A DNA stretch of 23,107 nucleotides from CAYLYU01 sp964501925 (GCA_964501925.1 CAZCTM010000028.1:1-23107), one strand, 5' to 3'; positions 7,595 through 16,089 are shown, numbered from the stretch's first letter. Notes: a model not told the origin generated them from the letters alone. Program-made: numbers and translations.

Positions 7595-8017
7595 CTACTC
7601 TCCCAGCAGATGGAGGAAAATGCGCCGATGCATGGGGTGGATACGGTGCTCGTAGACGTAAACCCCCTGCCAGATGCCCAGGGCCAATCGCCCCTGATAC
7701 ACCGGAATGGCAAGCGAAGTTGCCGTCAGCGCGGAGCGCACATGGGCGGGCATATCGTCCACTCCCTCCGCACGGTGTCGAAACATGGGGTCGCCATCCC
7801 TGATCAGCCTGGAGAAGAAGCGTTCAAGATCACGCTGGACTTCAGGATCGGCGTTCTCCTGAATAAGCAGTGAGCAGCTTGTGTGCTGGATAAAGAGGTG
7901 AAGAATGCCTTGCTGAATACCGGTTTCGCTGACCCATTTTTCCGTTTTCCGGGTTATGTCATACAAACCCCTGCCGGGACAGGATATCTCGATGACATGA
8001 CTGGCCTGACGCATCAT
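7595..8017 (-). CDS. yjbQ: YjbQ/UPF0047 family protein
   Basis: A 140-residue single-domain protein of the UPF0047 (YjbQ) family. The signature HTSCSLLIQENADP begins at His45, and a second conserved stretch has the form GRLALGIWQGVYVYEHR, with HPMHRR near the C-terminus. Some members show weak thiamine-phosphate synthase activity when overproduced, so databases often say secondary thiamine-phosphate synthase. The true cellular role is not settled. The ATG at 8017 overlaps the xthA stop by 4 nt (ATGA), so the two are coupled. A Cys replaces the more usual Ala after HTS. Confidence 0.92.
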   Translation of the reverse strand: MMRQASHVIEISCPGRGLYDITRKTEKWVSETGIQQGILHLFIQHTSCSLLIQENADPEVQRDLERFFSRLIRDGDPMFRHRAEGVDDMPAHVRSALTATSLAIPVYQGRLALGIWQGVYVYEHRIHPMHRRIFLHLLGE

Positions 8018-8775
8018 GCAGCAAGCTTCAGCCAGACCGGCGCGTGATCCGAAGGCCTTTCCCTTTTCCTCATCTCGATATCAACATCGCACGCGAGCGG
8101 AGTTATGGAGGCGTCTGTGAGGATGTGATCGATTCTCAGTCCCCAACCCCGGCGGAATGCCGCCAGACGATAATCCCACCATGTGTACACACGATCCTCC
8201 GGCTTCAGAATGCGCAACGCGTCCTGAAAGCCCGCCCTGAGCAATTCGCGGAATTTTGCCCTTTCCTCATCCGAGCACATGATCTTTCCATGCCATTTAT
8301 CGGGGTCATGCACGTCAATATCCGCAGGTGCAATGTTAAAGTCACCCAGAACCACGATATGCTCGTATTTGGCGTGCTCTTCTTCGAGAGACGCCTTCAA
8401 GGCATCCAGCCACATGAATTTGTAGGCGTATTTTTCGGAGCCGACCTCCTGTCCGTTGGGGACATAGATGTTGATGAAGCGCATGCCGTTGATGCTGGCG
8501 GCCAGAAAGCGGCGTTGCGGGTCGTTAAACCCGTACAGTTCCGTCCTGATATCTGACGCCTCTTTTCTGCTGAGAATGGCGACGCCGTTGTAGGTCTTCT
8601 GACCGCTAAAGCAGACGTGATAGCCGGCCGCTTCGATTTCGTCTCTGGGAAACCTTTCATCCGGAAGCTTGGTTTCCTGCAGTGCCAGCACATCCGGTCT
8701 GAACCGTTCAAGCCACTCAAGGACATGCGGAAGCCGAACATTCAGGGAATTGACGTTCCAGGTTGCGATCATCAT
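8014..8775 (-). CDS. xthA: Exodeoxyribonuclease III, AP endonuclease
   Basis: Mg-dependent 3'-5' exonuclease and apurinic-site endonuclease of base-excision repair. The 253-residue protein carries the full exonuclease-endonuclease-phosphatase site: Asn in ATWNVNSLN, metal Glu in LALQETKLP, Tyr in INIYVPNGQ, the GDFNIAP pair, the substrate-clamp segment YTWWDYR, LRIDHIL, and the closing SDHAPVWL histidine. Two adjacent ATGs (8775 and 8772) are both plausible starts, differing by one residue. It sits 31 nt after lgt and overlaps yjbQ at its end, so it is probably expressed with the envelope genes uppP and lgt. Confidence 0.96.
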   Translation of the reverse strand: MMIATWNVNSLNVRLPHVLEWLERFRPDVLALQETKLPDERFPRDEIEAAGYHVCFSGQKTYNGVAILSRKEASDIRTELYGFNDPQRRFLAASINGMRFINIYVPNGQEVGSEKYAYKFMWLDALKASLEEEHAKYEHIVVLGDFNIAPADIDVHDPDKWHGKIMCSDEERAKFRELLRAGFQDALRILKPEDRVYTWWDYRLAAFRRGWGLRIDHILTDASITPLACDVDIEMRKRERPSDHAPVWLKLAA

Positions 8776-8806
8776 GCGATGTGTTTCCTCGCAGGCACCT
8801 TGATAC

Positions 8807-9595
8807 TCAACCCCTGAATCTCCACAAATAAACTAGCCAGATCGTGCCTGCCAGCAGCATGATTGATGAGAGCAGCATGCCCATGGTGACCGATGCAAAC
8901 AGAAAGCCGATTTGGGGATCAGGCTGGCGGAACATTTCGCATACAATTCTGGCGATGGCATAACCAATGAGAAACAGGGCGATGCGCATGCCATCCGGCC
9001 ATTCTTTCCTGCGGGTCATCCACAGGAGACAAAACAGGAGAATGCCCTCAAGGGAAAGTTCGTAAAGCTGGCTTGGATGCCGGGGTTCGGGGCCCGCCTG
9101 AGGAAACACCATTCCCCAGGGTACGTCCGTGACCCGTCCCCACAGCTCGCCATTGATGAAATTGCCAAGTCTGCCGAATGCCAGGGCCAGCGGGGCGGCA
9201 ACAAACAGACGATCGGCAAGCATGAGAAAGGGAAGTTTGTACCTGCGGCAGTACCACCATCCAAGCAGGATGGGACCTGCCAGTCCGCCGTGAAAGGACA
9301 TGCCACCCTGCCACACGTAGAATATTTCAAGGGGATGCTGAAGGTAGTAGGCAAGATTATAAAACAGGACGTAAGCAATCCTGCCGCCTGCCACGACGCC
9401 AACGATCAACCAGGTGAACAATCCCTCGAAATGATGGGCGGGAATGATCCGTTCCCACTCCCCGCGCTCCCTGAGCTGGTATCTGGCAAGCCAATGTACC
9501 GTCAGAAAACCCAGGATGTACATCAGGCCGTACCAGTGGATGGCCACGGGCCCGATCTGGATGGCCACGGGATCGAAATTCGGATGTCTCAACAT
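8807..9595 (-). CDS. lgt: Prolipoprotein diacylglyceryl transferase
   Basis: Inner-membrane enzyme that moves a diacylglyceryl group from phosphatidylglycerol to the lipobox cysteine of prolipoproteins. The 262-residue protein has about seven membrane helices. Residues essential in E. coli Lgt are present: His102 in GGMSFHGGLAGP and Arg142 opening the family signature GRLGNFINGELWGRV. The N-terminal IHWYGLMYILGF is also typical. In the last helix it reads MGMLLS where many homologues have MGQxLS, a small divergence. It starts 2 nt after the uppP stop. Both enzymes act on envelope lipids, which makes the pairing sensible. Confidence 0.97.
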   Translation of the reverse strand: MLRHPNFDPVAIQIGPVAIHWYGLMYILGFLTVHWLARYQLRERGEWERIIPAHHFEGLFTWLIVGVVAGGRIAYVLFYNLAYYLQHPLEIFYVWQGGMSFHGGLAGPILLGWWYCRRYKLPFLMLADRLFVAAPLALAFGRLGNFINGELWGRVTDVPWGMVFPQAGPEPRHPSQLYELSLEGILLFCLLWMTRRKEWPDGMRIALFLIGYAIARIVCEMFRQPDPQIGFLFASVTMGMLLSSIMLLAGTIWLVYLWRFRG

Positions 9596-9597
9596 GA

Positions 9598-10416
9598 CTA
9601 AACCATTGTCAGCAGGACTGCACCCAATGCAAGGCGATAAATGACAAAGGGCAGCATTCCCGTTCGCTCGATGAAACGCAGAAAGTAGTGAATACAGACG
9701 TAGGCACTCAAGGCAGAGAGTATGTAGCCAATGGCCAGCTCTGAAATTCCGATCCGGATCTGGGGCTCAGCGATCAGGTCCCGTATTTTCAGCCCCCCTG
9801 CAAGGGCGATGACGGGTATGGACAGCAGGAAGGAGAATCGTGCAGCCTCCCTGCGGGAATAGCCGAGCATCAGGCCAGCGGTGATGGTGATGCCGGACCT
9901 TGAGGTGCCGGGGATCAGAGCCAGTGCCTGAGCCAGGCCCACGGCCATGGCATGACCCAGGCTCCATTGGCAATCCTCCCGCGTGTTTCTTTTTTTCACA
10001 TCCGCCCACAAGAGCAGGAGGCCGAAGGCAATGGAAGCGATGGCAATGACGGGAACGGAACGAAGCGGGCCTTCAACGATATCCTTGAATGCCAGGCCTG
10101 CCAGTCCCACCGGAATGGTCGCCAGCAGCACCAGCCAGGCCATTTTCCCTTCGGGATTGTTCCGCCACGAGCGCGCCTGAAGGGTGTGTCCAAAACCGAC
10201 AATCATACGGGCAAGATCCGAGCGGAAGTAGTAAAGCACGGCTGTCAGGGTGCCCAGATGGACGATGCAATCGAATGCCAGTCCCTGATCCGGCCAGTCA
10301 CTTGTCAGCGGGATCAGGGCAAGATGCGCGGATGATGAGATCGGCAAAAACTCGGTCAGGCCCTGAATCAGGGCAAGTACGGCGGCCTGCAGGCTGTCAA
10401 TACTCTGAGCATCCAT
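9598..10416 (-). CDS. uppP: Undecaprenyl-diphosphate phosphatase (BacA/UppP)
   Basis: Dephosphorylates undecaprenyl diphosphate to regenerate the carrier lipid for peptidoglycan and other glycans; excess gives bacitracin resistance. With ATG 10416 the product is 272 residues, the same size as E. coli BacA. The two conserved loops are present: GLTEFLPISSSAHL near residue 20 and LIPGTSRSGITI around residue 160. These bring together the glutamate, serine and arginine of the active site. An in-frame GTG at 10449 would add 11 residues, but the family length favours the ATG. It heads the minus-strand series uppP-lgt-xthA-yjbQ and is divergent from sppA across 69 bp. Confidence 0.96.
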   Translation of the reverse strand: MDAQSIDSLQAAVLALIQGLTEFLPISSSAHLALIPLTSDWPDQGLAFDCIVHLGTLTAVLYYFRSDLARMIVGFGHTLQARSWRNNPEGKMAWLVLLATIPVGLAGLAFKDIVEGPLRSVPVIAIASIAFGLLLLWADVKKRNTREDCQWSLGHAMAVGLAQALALIPGTSRSGITITAGLMLGYSRREAARFSFLLSIPVIALAGGLKIRDLIAEPQIRIGISELAIGYILSALSAYVCIHYFLRFIERTGMLPFVIYRLALGAVLLTMV

Positions 10417-10433
10417 GGTTTGCCAACTCTTAC

Positions 10434-10462
10434 TTGCCAAACCCCGCACAACAAGCTGATAT
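10434..10462 (+). promoter_or_regulatory. Possible sppA promoter
   Basis: TTGCCA (10434-10439) is a five-of-six match to a -35 box. It is followed after 17 nt by TGATAT (10457-10462), a poor -10. A second TTTGCCAA copy lies 15 nt upstream. The 69-bp gap between divergent uppP and sppA must hold signals for both directions, but the weak -10 keeps this uncertain. Confidence 0.3.
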
Positions 10463-10485
10463 TTAACCGGGATCAGGAGAAGCTC

Positions 10486-12315
10486 ATGGCAACCAAATCT
10501 CTACCAACCCTCTGGCGCTGGCTGGACATGACGCGCCGGGTCATCGTTAATCTCATCTTTGTCATCATTCTGATTGGCATTCTGGCGGCAATTCTGGCGC
10601 AGCGTCCCAGGGTTCCCGAGGGCGGGGCTCTGGTTCTTGATCCCAGTGGGGTATTGGTCGAACAGATTGCGAGCCCTTACCCGCCGGACCTTCTCCTTGG
10701 TGCCCCCAGGGTGGAGCAGGCCCTGATGAGGGATTTGCTGGATGCCATCGATATCGCCAGGGATGATAAACGCATCAGGCTGATGGTTCTTGATCTCGGA
10801 AACCTGGGGCCGGCCTCATTGTCCAAGCTGAGAGACCTGCGCAAGGCCATCAAGGGCTTCAAGGCAAGCGGGAAAAGGGTGATTGTGGCCGCAGACTACT
10901 ACACGCAGGGCCAATATTATCTGGCGTCGATCGCGGATGAAATTTACCTGCATCCAATGGGTATGGTGACGCTCACGGGGCTGGATCTCTACCGAAGCTA
11001 TTTCAAGGATGCCCTCGACAGGCTGAACATCGATATGCATGTCTTTACCGCGGGCGAGTACAAATCCGCAGCGGAGCCCTTGACCCGCAATGATATGTCA
11101 CCCAGGGCGCGTGAGGCCAATTCCCTCTGGCTGAATCAGCTATGGGACAGCTATGAAAAGGATGTCACCGCCTCCCGGGGCATCAGCCGTGAGAAGCTCC
11201 ACTCGCTACTGAGCAAGCCATCCCGTCTTCTGCAGCGCTACAAGGGGAATCTGGCCAGGCTGGCAAAGGATTTTGGCCTGGTGGACGCCCTGGCAACACG
11301 GCAGGAGGTCAAGGATCACCTGATCAAGCTGGTGGGCAAGGACAAGGAGAACGGGACATTCCGGCAGATCTCCTACAAGGCGTATCTGCAGGCTGTGGAT
11401 GGTGATGAACGACATGTGCCGATGGAAAGCCGGAATAAGATCGCCATAGTTGTTGCCAGCGGCACCATCCTCGATGGCGAGCAGCCCGCGGGCATGATCG
11501 GCGGTGATTCTCTGGCCGCAATTCTTCGTTCTGCCCGGGCGAACGACGATATCAAGGCAGTGGTCCTGCGTGTTGATTCACCCGGTGGAAGCGCGCTGGC
11601 CTCGGAACTGATTCGCCGGGAGGTTGAGAACATCAAACTCAGCGGCAAACCGGTTGTGGTATCGATGGGAAGCCTTGCAGCATCCGGGGGTTACTGGATT
11701 TCGATGGCAGCAGATGAAATCTGGGCAAGCCCCATCACCCTAACAGGGTCCATTGGCGTCATCGGGCTTTTACCCAAGATACATCGTGGGCTTGATAAGC
11801 TGGGGATTCACACGGATGGCATTGGCACCTCACCGATCGCCGGGGCGATGCGTCCGGACCGGCCCATGAATCCGGAGATTGCGCAGGTCATGCGGGAGAG
11901 CATCGATTACATATACAGCGAATTTGTCCGCAAGGCGGCCGATGGCAGAGGCATGGAGGTCAAGCAGCTTGACAGGATTGCCCGGGGCCGGGTCTGGTCC
12001 GGTATGGATGCCCTTGAAGCGGGTTTGGTGGACAAGCTTGGAGGTCTGGATGATGCCGTTGCCTCGGCGGCCGAACGAGCGGGCATCAGCAGCGATTATG
12101 AAGTCATGTATCTGGAGAAGAAACGGACTTTCCGGGAGATCCTGCTTGAGGACCTCCTGGGCAGCATGGAAGCCGGATTTGGGTTCCGGCAGATCAGCTC
12201 CCTGCCAGGCCTTGAACCGTTATCCTCTTTCATTGACGAGCTGCGCCTTCTTACGTCTTCCGGGGCTGGGGGTGTCTATGCCTACTGTCCCTGCGGCGAT
12301 GTCCGGATCAAATGA
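10486..12315 (+). CDS. sppA: Signal peptide peptidase SppA, 67-kDa type (protease IV)
   Basis: Membrane-anchored serine protease that degrades signal peptides after their release. The 609-residue size matches the long tandem-domain SppA of E. coli (618 aa). One N-terminal anchor helix (about residues 16-38) precedes two ClpP-like repeats. The catalytic dyad is split between them: Lys193 in the first repeat (GEYKSAAEPL) and Ser396 in the second (SMGSLAASGGYW), equivalent to E. coli K209 and S409. ATG 10486 has AGGAGA at 10475-10480; an upstream in-frame start at 10420 lacks a ribosome site and would prefix a non-signal-like tail. The end has a Cys-containing stretch, YAYCPCGDV. It is convergent with the PfkB-family gene, 26 nt apart. 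Confidence 0.97.
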   Translation: MATKSLPTLWRWLDMTRRVIVNLIFVIILIGILAAILAQRPRVPEGGALVLDPSGVLVEQIASPYPPDLLLGAPRVEQALMRDLLDAIDIARDDKRIRLMVLDLGNLGPASLSKLRDLRKAIKGFKASGKRVIVAADYYTQGQYYLASIADEIYLHPMGMVTLTGLDLYRSYFKDALDRLNIDMHVFTAGEYKSAAEPLTRNDMSPRAREANSLWLNQLWDSYEKDVTASRGISREKLHSLLSKPSRLLQRYKGNLARLAKDFGLVDALATRQEVKDHLIKLVGKDKENGTFRQISYKAYLQAVDGDERHVPMESRNKIAIVVASGTILDGEQPAGMIGGDSLAAILRSARANDDIKAVVLRVDSPGGSALASELIRREVENIKLSGKPVVVSMGSLAASGGYWISMAADEIWASPITLTGSIGVIGLLPKIHRGLDKLGIHTDGIGTSPIAGAMRPDRPMNPEIAQVMRESIDYIYSEFVRKAADGRGMEVKQLDRIARGRVWSGMDALEAGLVDKLGGLDDAVASAAERAGISSDYEVMYLEKKRTFREILLEDLLGSMEAGFGFRQISSLPGLEPLSSFIDELRLLTSSGAGGVYAYCPCGDVRIK

Positions 12316-12341
12316 ACTCCGGTATCAATGCATGCGACAGG

Positions 12342-13229
12342 TCATGATTGGCGCATAAAATCTGAAAGATCCTTGATGGAGGGAATACCCCTCCTTGCGC
12401 CCAGAGTTGTGCAGGTGAGGGCAGCTGTGGCCGAGGCGAAGCAGAGCAGCTTGTCCCAGGCCATGTTTTGAGCCACGCCAAGAGCAAAGGCGCCATGAAA
12501 GGCATCGCCCGCGCCTGTGGTGTCCACGGCATCCACCTGGCAGGCGGGAAGCTCGCCCTCTTCCCCCGAGTGAGACCAGACAAGTCCCCGATCGCCCAGT
12601 GTGATTACCACGGAGGGCGTGATGCCTGCAAGCTTTTCCAGCGCCCTTGCGGGCCCGGTTTCTCCGGTAAAATCGCGCGCGAACCTTTCGGAGGCAACCA
12701 GATAATCCACCAGAGGCGCCAGGGCTCTGCTGCCGTGATGAACGGATCCGGCATCAAGGACGGTTGGAATGCCAGCCTTTTTTGCCTTCTTTGCCAGCGG
12801 GACAGAGATCAGGGGTTCATGGCCGTCAAAGAGCAGGCATCGGGCCCGGATATCGGACAAGTCTGTTTCATTTTCACTCAACGGGGGTAATGAGCTGTGG
12901 TTGATCACGGTTCTTTTGCCATCGGGCTTGACCAGGATGACCGACAGGGGTGTTTGTGCCTCTCCCCTGACCACGTGGCCGGTGGCTACGCCATCCCGGA
13001 TCAGTTCCTCCAAATGCTTTTCCCCATAGAGGTCGTCACCAAGGTAACCCACAAAGGCGGAAGTGCCTCCAAGCCTCACGACAGCCACGGCCGCGTTGGC
13101 GGCCGGTCCCCCACCGCATTCGACCATACTTATGGCGCGGGTTTTTTCATCCGCTTCCGGGTGGTGATCCACGACCATGACCAGATCAAAGGAGGCATGG
13201 CCGACACACAGCACATCGACCCGGGTCAA
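12342..13229 (-). CDS. PfkB-family carbohydrate or nucleoside kinase
   Basis: A ribokinase-fold ATP-dependent kinase of about 295 residues. The N-terminal substrate-side segment reads VDVLCVGHASFDLVMVV, followed by the double-glycine motif GGGPAANAAVAVVRLGG. The C-terminal PfkB signature is DTTGAGDAFHGAFALG, with catalytic Asp242 counted from TTG 13229. The substrate cannot be read from sequence; candidates include ribose, fructose-type sugars, sulfofructose and adenosine. The TTG start gives a 4-nt TTGA overlap with the folC stop, like mreC/mreD. A GTG at 13256 is an alternative that adds nine residues inside folC. It is the last gene of the trp-accD-folC series and converges on sppA. Confidence 0.88.
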   Translation of the reverse strand: MTRVDVLCVGHASFDLVMVVDHHPEADEKTRAISMVECGGGPAANAAVAVVRLGGTSAFVGYLGDDLYGEKHLEELIRDGVATGHVVRGEAQTPLSVILVKPDGKRTVINHSSLPPLSENETDLSDIRARCLLFDGHEPLISVPLAKKAKKAGIPTVLDAGSVHHGSRALAPLVDYLVASERFARDFTGETGPARALEKLAGITPSVVITLGDRGLVWSHSGEEGELPACQVDAVDTTGAGDAFHGAFALGVAQNMAWDKLLCFASATAALTCTTLGARRGIPSIKDLSDFMRQS

Positions 13230-14398
13230 GATGTTCCGACCTGCCGGCCCAGCCACGCGTCGGCTGCTGCGACCGAGGTGAACGATCCAAGAACGAGATA
13301 CCGGCCGTGATCCGGATGGGGAAGTTCCATGTCAAGGGCCTCATCAACGGTTTCATAGCAGGCACTGGAAGGGGAATCCAGCCAGCGGGGCGTGATGATC
13401 CGCCGGCAATATGGACGCAGCAGATCCAGCGCTTGCCCGAGGTTCCGGTCAGGGCGCGGAAAAACAAAGATCGCGTCAAATGGATCGGCCAGCCCCTTCA
13501 AATCTGGAAGAAGGGCCCGGATGGCATGCTCATTGTGTGCCGCATCCAGCCAGATCTGTCTCTTCCCCCATTGAACATGCTGCATCCGGCCCGGGATTCC
13601 GGTTTCAGCGATGGCTTTTCGGGCGCGTGCCAGGTCGATGCTGAACCATCCGGTATCCTTTAGGCGACCAACGGCTGAACAGGCCAGAGAGGCATTGATT
13701 TTCTGATGCGAACCGTAAGCAGCAAGGCCATGAAAGTCAGTTGCCTGACTTATGATCTCCAGGCCGGGATTGTATGCTTGCAGAATGTTGGCAACCTCCG
13801 GTGTCTGAGGCGCGCTGATGGACCACCTGCAGCCATCCATGGCATATGCCTTTTCCCGTGCGATCCTGGAAAGGGATTCTCCCAGCCAGTCCTGATGGTC
13901 CAGGCCGATCGGGGTGATCAGGGCCATGTCGGCGGGCACGGCAGTCGTGGCATCAAGGCGAGCCCCGACGCCGGCTTCAAGTATTTCGACATCCACGCTT
14001 CTGGAGCTGAAATAATGCAGGGCGATGACGGTGGCCAGTTCAAAATAACTGGCCGATACACGCAAGGCCACCGGTACCAGGGACTCCAGGCCGGATAGCA
14101 ATGTTGTCCGGTCAATGGGTATGGAGTTAACACGAATACGCTCATTAAACTCATGAATATGGGGTGAGGTGTACAGCCCTACCCTGAGTCCGGCGCACAT
14201 CAGCGCCTGATTCAACATGTGGGCCGTTGATCCCTTGCCATTGGTGCCGGCGATACGTATTCGCAATCTTGGGGTTGTCAGTTTCAGGTGTTCGAGAAGT
14301 TTGCGCATCCTGGCGTGACCAGGTCTGTAGTCCCGGTCCGAAGCCGGCTGTCCCAGCTTGCTCAGCCAGCTCTCGACACTTACGGATGACTTAGCCAT
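13226..14398 (-). CDS. folC: Bifunctional folylpolyglutamate / dihydrofolate synthase
   Basis: Adds glutamate to dihydropteroate and to folates, retaining them in the cell. The 390-residue product has the Mur-ligase-like P-loop GTNGKGSTAHML (about residues 51-62), then LYTSPHIHEFNERIRV, LDHQDWLGESL and the C-terminal-domain motif LDAAHNEHAIRALL. It is on the short side and divergent in places. The usual LEVGLGGRLDATN appears as LEAGVGARLDATT, and the segment normally holding a DKD motif reads FPRPDRN. ATG 14398 is my start; a TTG at 14419 adds seven residues, and neither has a strong ribosome site. The accD-folC pairing is common in proteobacteria. Folate made here serves PurN chemistry elsewhere in the window. 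Confidence 0.93.
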   Translation of the reverse strand: MAKSSVSVESWLSKLGQPASDRDYRPGHARMRKLLEHLKLTTPRLRIRIAGTNGKGSTAHMLNQALMCAGLRVGLYTSPHIHEFNERIRVNSIPIDRTTLLSGLESLVPVALRVSASYFELATVIALHYFSSRSVDVEILEAGVGARLDATTAVPADMALITPIGLDHQDWLGESLSRIAREKAYAMDGCRWSISAPQTPEVANILQAYNPGLEIISQATDFHGLAAYGSHQKINASLACSAVGRLKDTGWFSIDLARARKAIAETGIPGRMQHVQWGKRQIWLDAAHNEHAIRALLPDLKGLADPFDAIFVFPRPDRNLGQALDLLRPYCRRIITPRWLDSPSSACYETVDEALDMELPHPDHGRYLVLGSFTSVAAADAWLGRQVGTS

Positions 14399-14425
14399 GG
14401 TAAGGGCCACGCCCGTCAATGATGA

Positions 14426-15301
14426 TCAGGATGAAAGGGTTGAACGGTAGGGATAATTGGTCAGGTGGCCAAACAGGATGTCCAGATAGTCCCTTGTCTT
14501 CCTGCGGTCAATCACGTCATCGATCAGACCGTGCTCGAGCAGGAACTCCGATCTCTGAAAGCCTTCGGGGAGCTCCTGATTCACGGTCTCCCGGATGACG
14601 CGGGGGCCGGCGAATCCGATAAGGGCGCCCGGTTCGGCCAGGATGACATCTCCCAGCCATGCCACGGATGCGGAAACACCGCCCATGGTGGGATCGCTTA
14701 GCAGACAAACAAAGGGCAGGTTCGCGTCGTGAAGCCTGGCCGCGACAGCCGACGTCTTGGCCATTTGCATAAGGGAAAAGATGCCTTCCTGCATGCGTGC
14801 GCCCCCCGAGGCCGTAACAAGAAGGTAAGGCCACCCATGCTCGATTGCCCGATCCATGGCCCGCACGATCTTCTCTCCCACGACCGAGCCCATGCTGCCA
14901 CCCATGAAATCAAACTCGAAAATGGATGCCGAGATGGAGCGTCCCTTGATGGTGCCGGTAAAATTGCGTATGGCATCCTGGTTTCCGCTGCGCTTGGATG
15001 ATTCCTTCAGGCGGTCCCTGTAACGCTTCTTGTCCCGGAAATTCAGGGGATCGGTGGATCGAAGGTTTTCATCACATAACCTGAAACTGTTTTCATCAAA
15101 CAGGAAACGCGCCCGATCCAGAGCCTTGATCCGCAGATGATGGCTGCAGTTTGGACAAACCATCTGATTCTTCACCAGCTCTCGGTGATAAATGGTTTCA
15201 CCGCATCCCGGGCACTTCTGCCACAAGCCTTCGGGGGCACCTTCGGATCGGGAGCTGAGCATTCTCTTTGGTTTTTCGATCAATCGGGTAATCCAGTTCA
15301 T
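14426..15301 (-). CDS. accD: Acetyl-CoA carboxylase carboxyltransferase subunit beta
   Basis: Beta subunit of the carboxyltransferase that moves CO2 from biotin on AccB to acetyl-CoA, giving malonyl-CoA for fatty-acid synthesis. The 291-residue protein starts with a four-cysteine zinc ribbon (Cys30, Cys33, Cys49, Cys52; CPGCGETIYHRE and CPNCSHHL). The crotonase-fold carboxyltransferase domain follows, with the conserved MGGSMGSVVGEKI and ASGGARMQEGIFSLMQM. Its ATG overlaps the stop of the phosphodiesterase-like gene by 4 nt (ATGA). Linkage of accD to trpFBA upstream and folC downstream is a familiar proteobacterial arrangement. Confidence 0.98.
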   Translation of the reverse strand: MNWITRLIEKPKRMLSSRSEGAPEGLWQKCPGCGETIYHRELVKNQMVCPNCSHHLRIKALDRARFLFDENSFRLCDENLRSTDPLNFRDKKRYRDRLKESSKRSGNQDAIRNFTGTIKGRSISASIFEFDFMGGSMGSVVGEKIVRAMDRAIEHGWPYLLVTASGGARMQEGIFSLMQMAKTSAVAARLHDANLPFVCLLSDPTMGGVSASVAWLGDVILAEPGALIGFAGPRVIRETVNQELPEGFQRSEFLLEHGLIDDVIDRRKTRDYLDILFGHLTNYPYRSTLSS

Positions 15302-16089
15302 ATCTCTAAAAGCAGCTCATCTACCTGGGTAAGCATTCGAAGATGAGGTATGCCCAGTGCTTCAACCTCCGCTGTCAGGATATTCAGGGTTTCGGGTTTC
15401 ATATGGTACAGATATACGGGGACTTCTCCTAGCCTGTTAAATTTTTTCAGTTCCCGCGCCAGGATGTTTGGCGTCATGTGGCCACTGATGACTGCCAGCC
15501 CTTCGTAATCGTTGGGGAACGAGCAATCAACAACCAGCCCTCGAAGCCGTAGTTGCTCGTTGGCAATCTCCCATATCCGGTCGGTTTGGCCGGTGTCCGC
15601 CGTGTACATGAACTGTATCCCCTTCTGCTCGAGCAAAAATCCCGTGCAGGGAACAGGATGATTCACCGGTATGGGCGTGATCCTTACCCCATCGACCTGG
15701 ACAGGAACTTCGGGATGAATGGGTTCAAAGACCAGGATAGGATCGGACTTCGAGGGAATACGGCTGAAGTCGGGCCATATGTGGTTGTTGAAAAAGTGCT
15801 TTTTCAGCACATCCAGGTTTTCCGGAAGGCTGTGCACGTAAACCTGACGGTTTTCCCTGGCACCCCCGAGCCGCTTCAGGGCCCGGTTGTCCGCCAGAAA
15901 TGCGATATCCTTGATATGATCCAGATGGGTGTGCGAGACAAAAATGTGACGGATCCCATACTGTTCCTCAAGGCTCAGGGCCTCCGTTGAGGAGCCGGCA
16001 TCGATAAGGATGCTGTCGTTAACAAGAAAGGATGTCAGGTGAAACCCCAGAAGCTGGCCACCATAGCATCCCAGAACCTTGAATTTCAT
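15298..16089 (-). CDS. Metallo-beta-lactamase-fold hydrolase, class II cyclic-nucleotide phosphodiesterase-like
   Basis: A 263-residue metallo-hydrolase. The metal motif HTHLDH occupies residues 53-58. Further probable ligands are His144 (NHPVPCTG), Asp165 (YTADTG), His204 (SGHMTP) and His229 (YHMKP). The combination of HxHLDHI, a CSFPN turn, a GHMTP loop and a terminal HMKP resembles class II cyclic-nucleotide phosphodiesterases such as yeast Pde1 and bacterial CpdP rather than lactamases or RNase Z. If so it would hydrolyse cAMP or cGMP, but other phosphodiesters are possible. No signal peptide is seen, so it is cytosolic. It is joined to trpA and accD by 4-nt ATGA overlaps on both sides, so it is made with them. 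The standard trpA-accD neighbourhood lacks this gene. Confidence 0.75.
   Translation of the reverse strand: MKFKVLGCYGGQLLGFHLTSFLVNDSILIDAGSSTEALSLEEQYGIRHIFVSHTHLDHIKDIAFLADNRALKRLGGARENRQVYVHSLPENLDVLKKHFFNNHIWPDFSRIPSKSDPILVFEPIHPEVPVQVDGVRITPIPVNHPVPCTGFLLEQKGIQFMYTADTGQTDRIWEIANEQLRLRGLVVDCSFPNDYEGLAVISGHMTPNILARELKKFNRLGEVPVYLYHMKPETLNILTAEVEALGIPHLRMLTQVDELLLEI

Noticed and set aside
8912..9601. Long + strand open frame (229 codons) opposite lgt
   Set aside because: It is antisense to a complete lgt with all motifs, has no ribosome site, and its translation shows no family pattern; it is a shadow frame.
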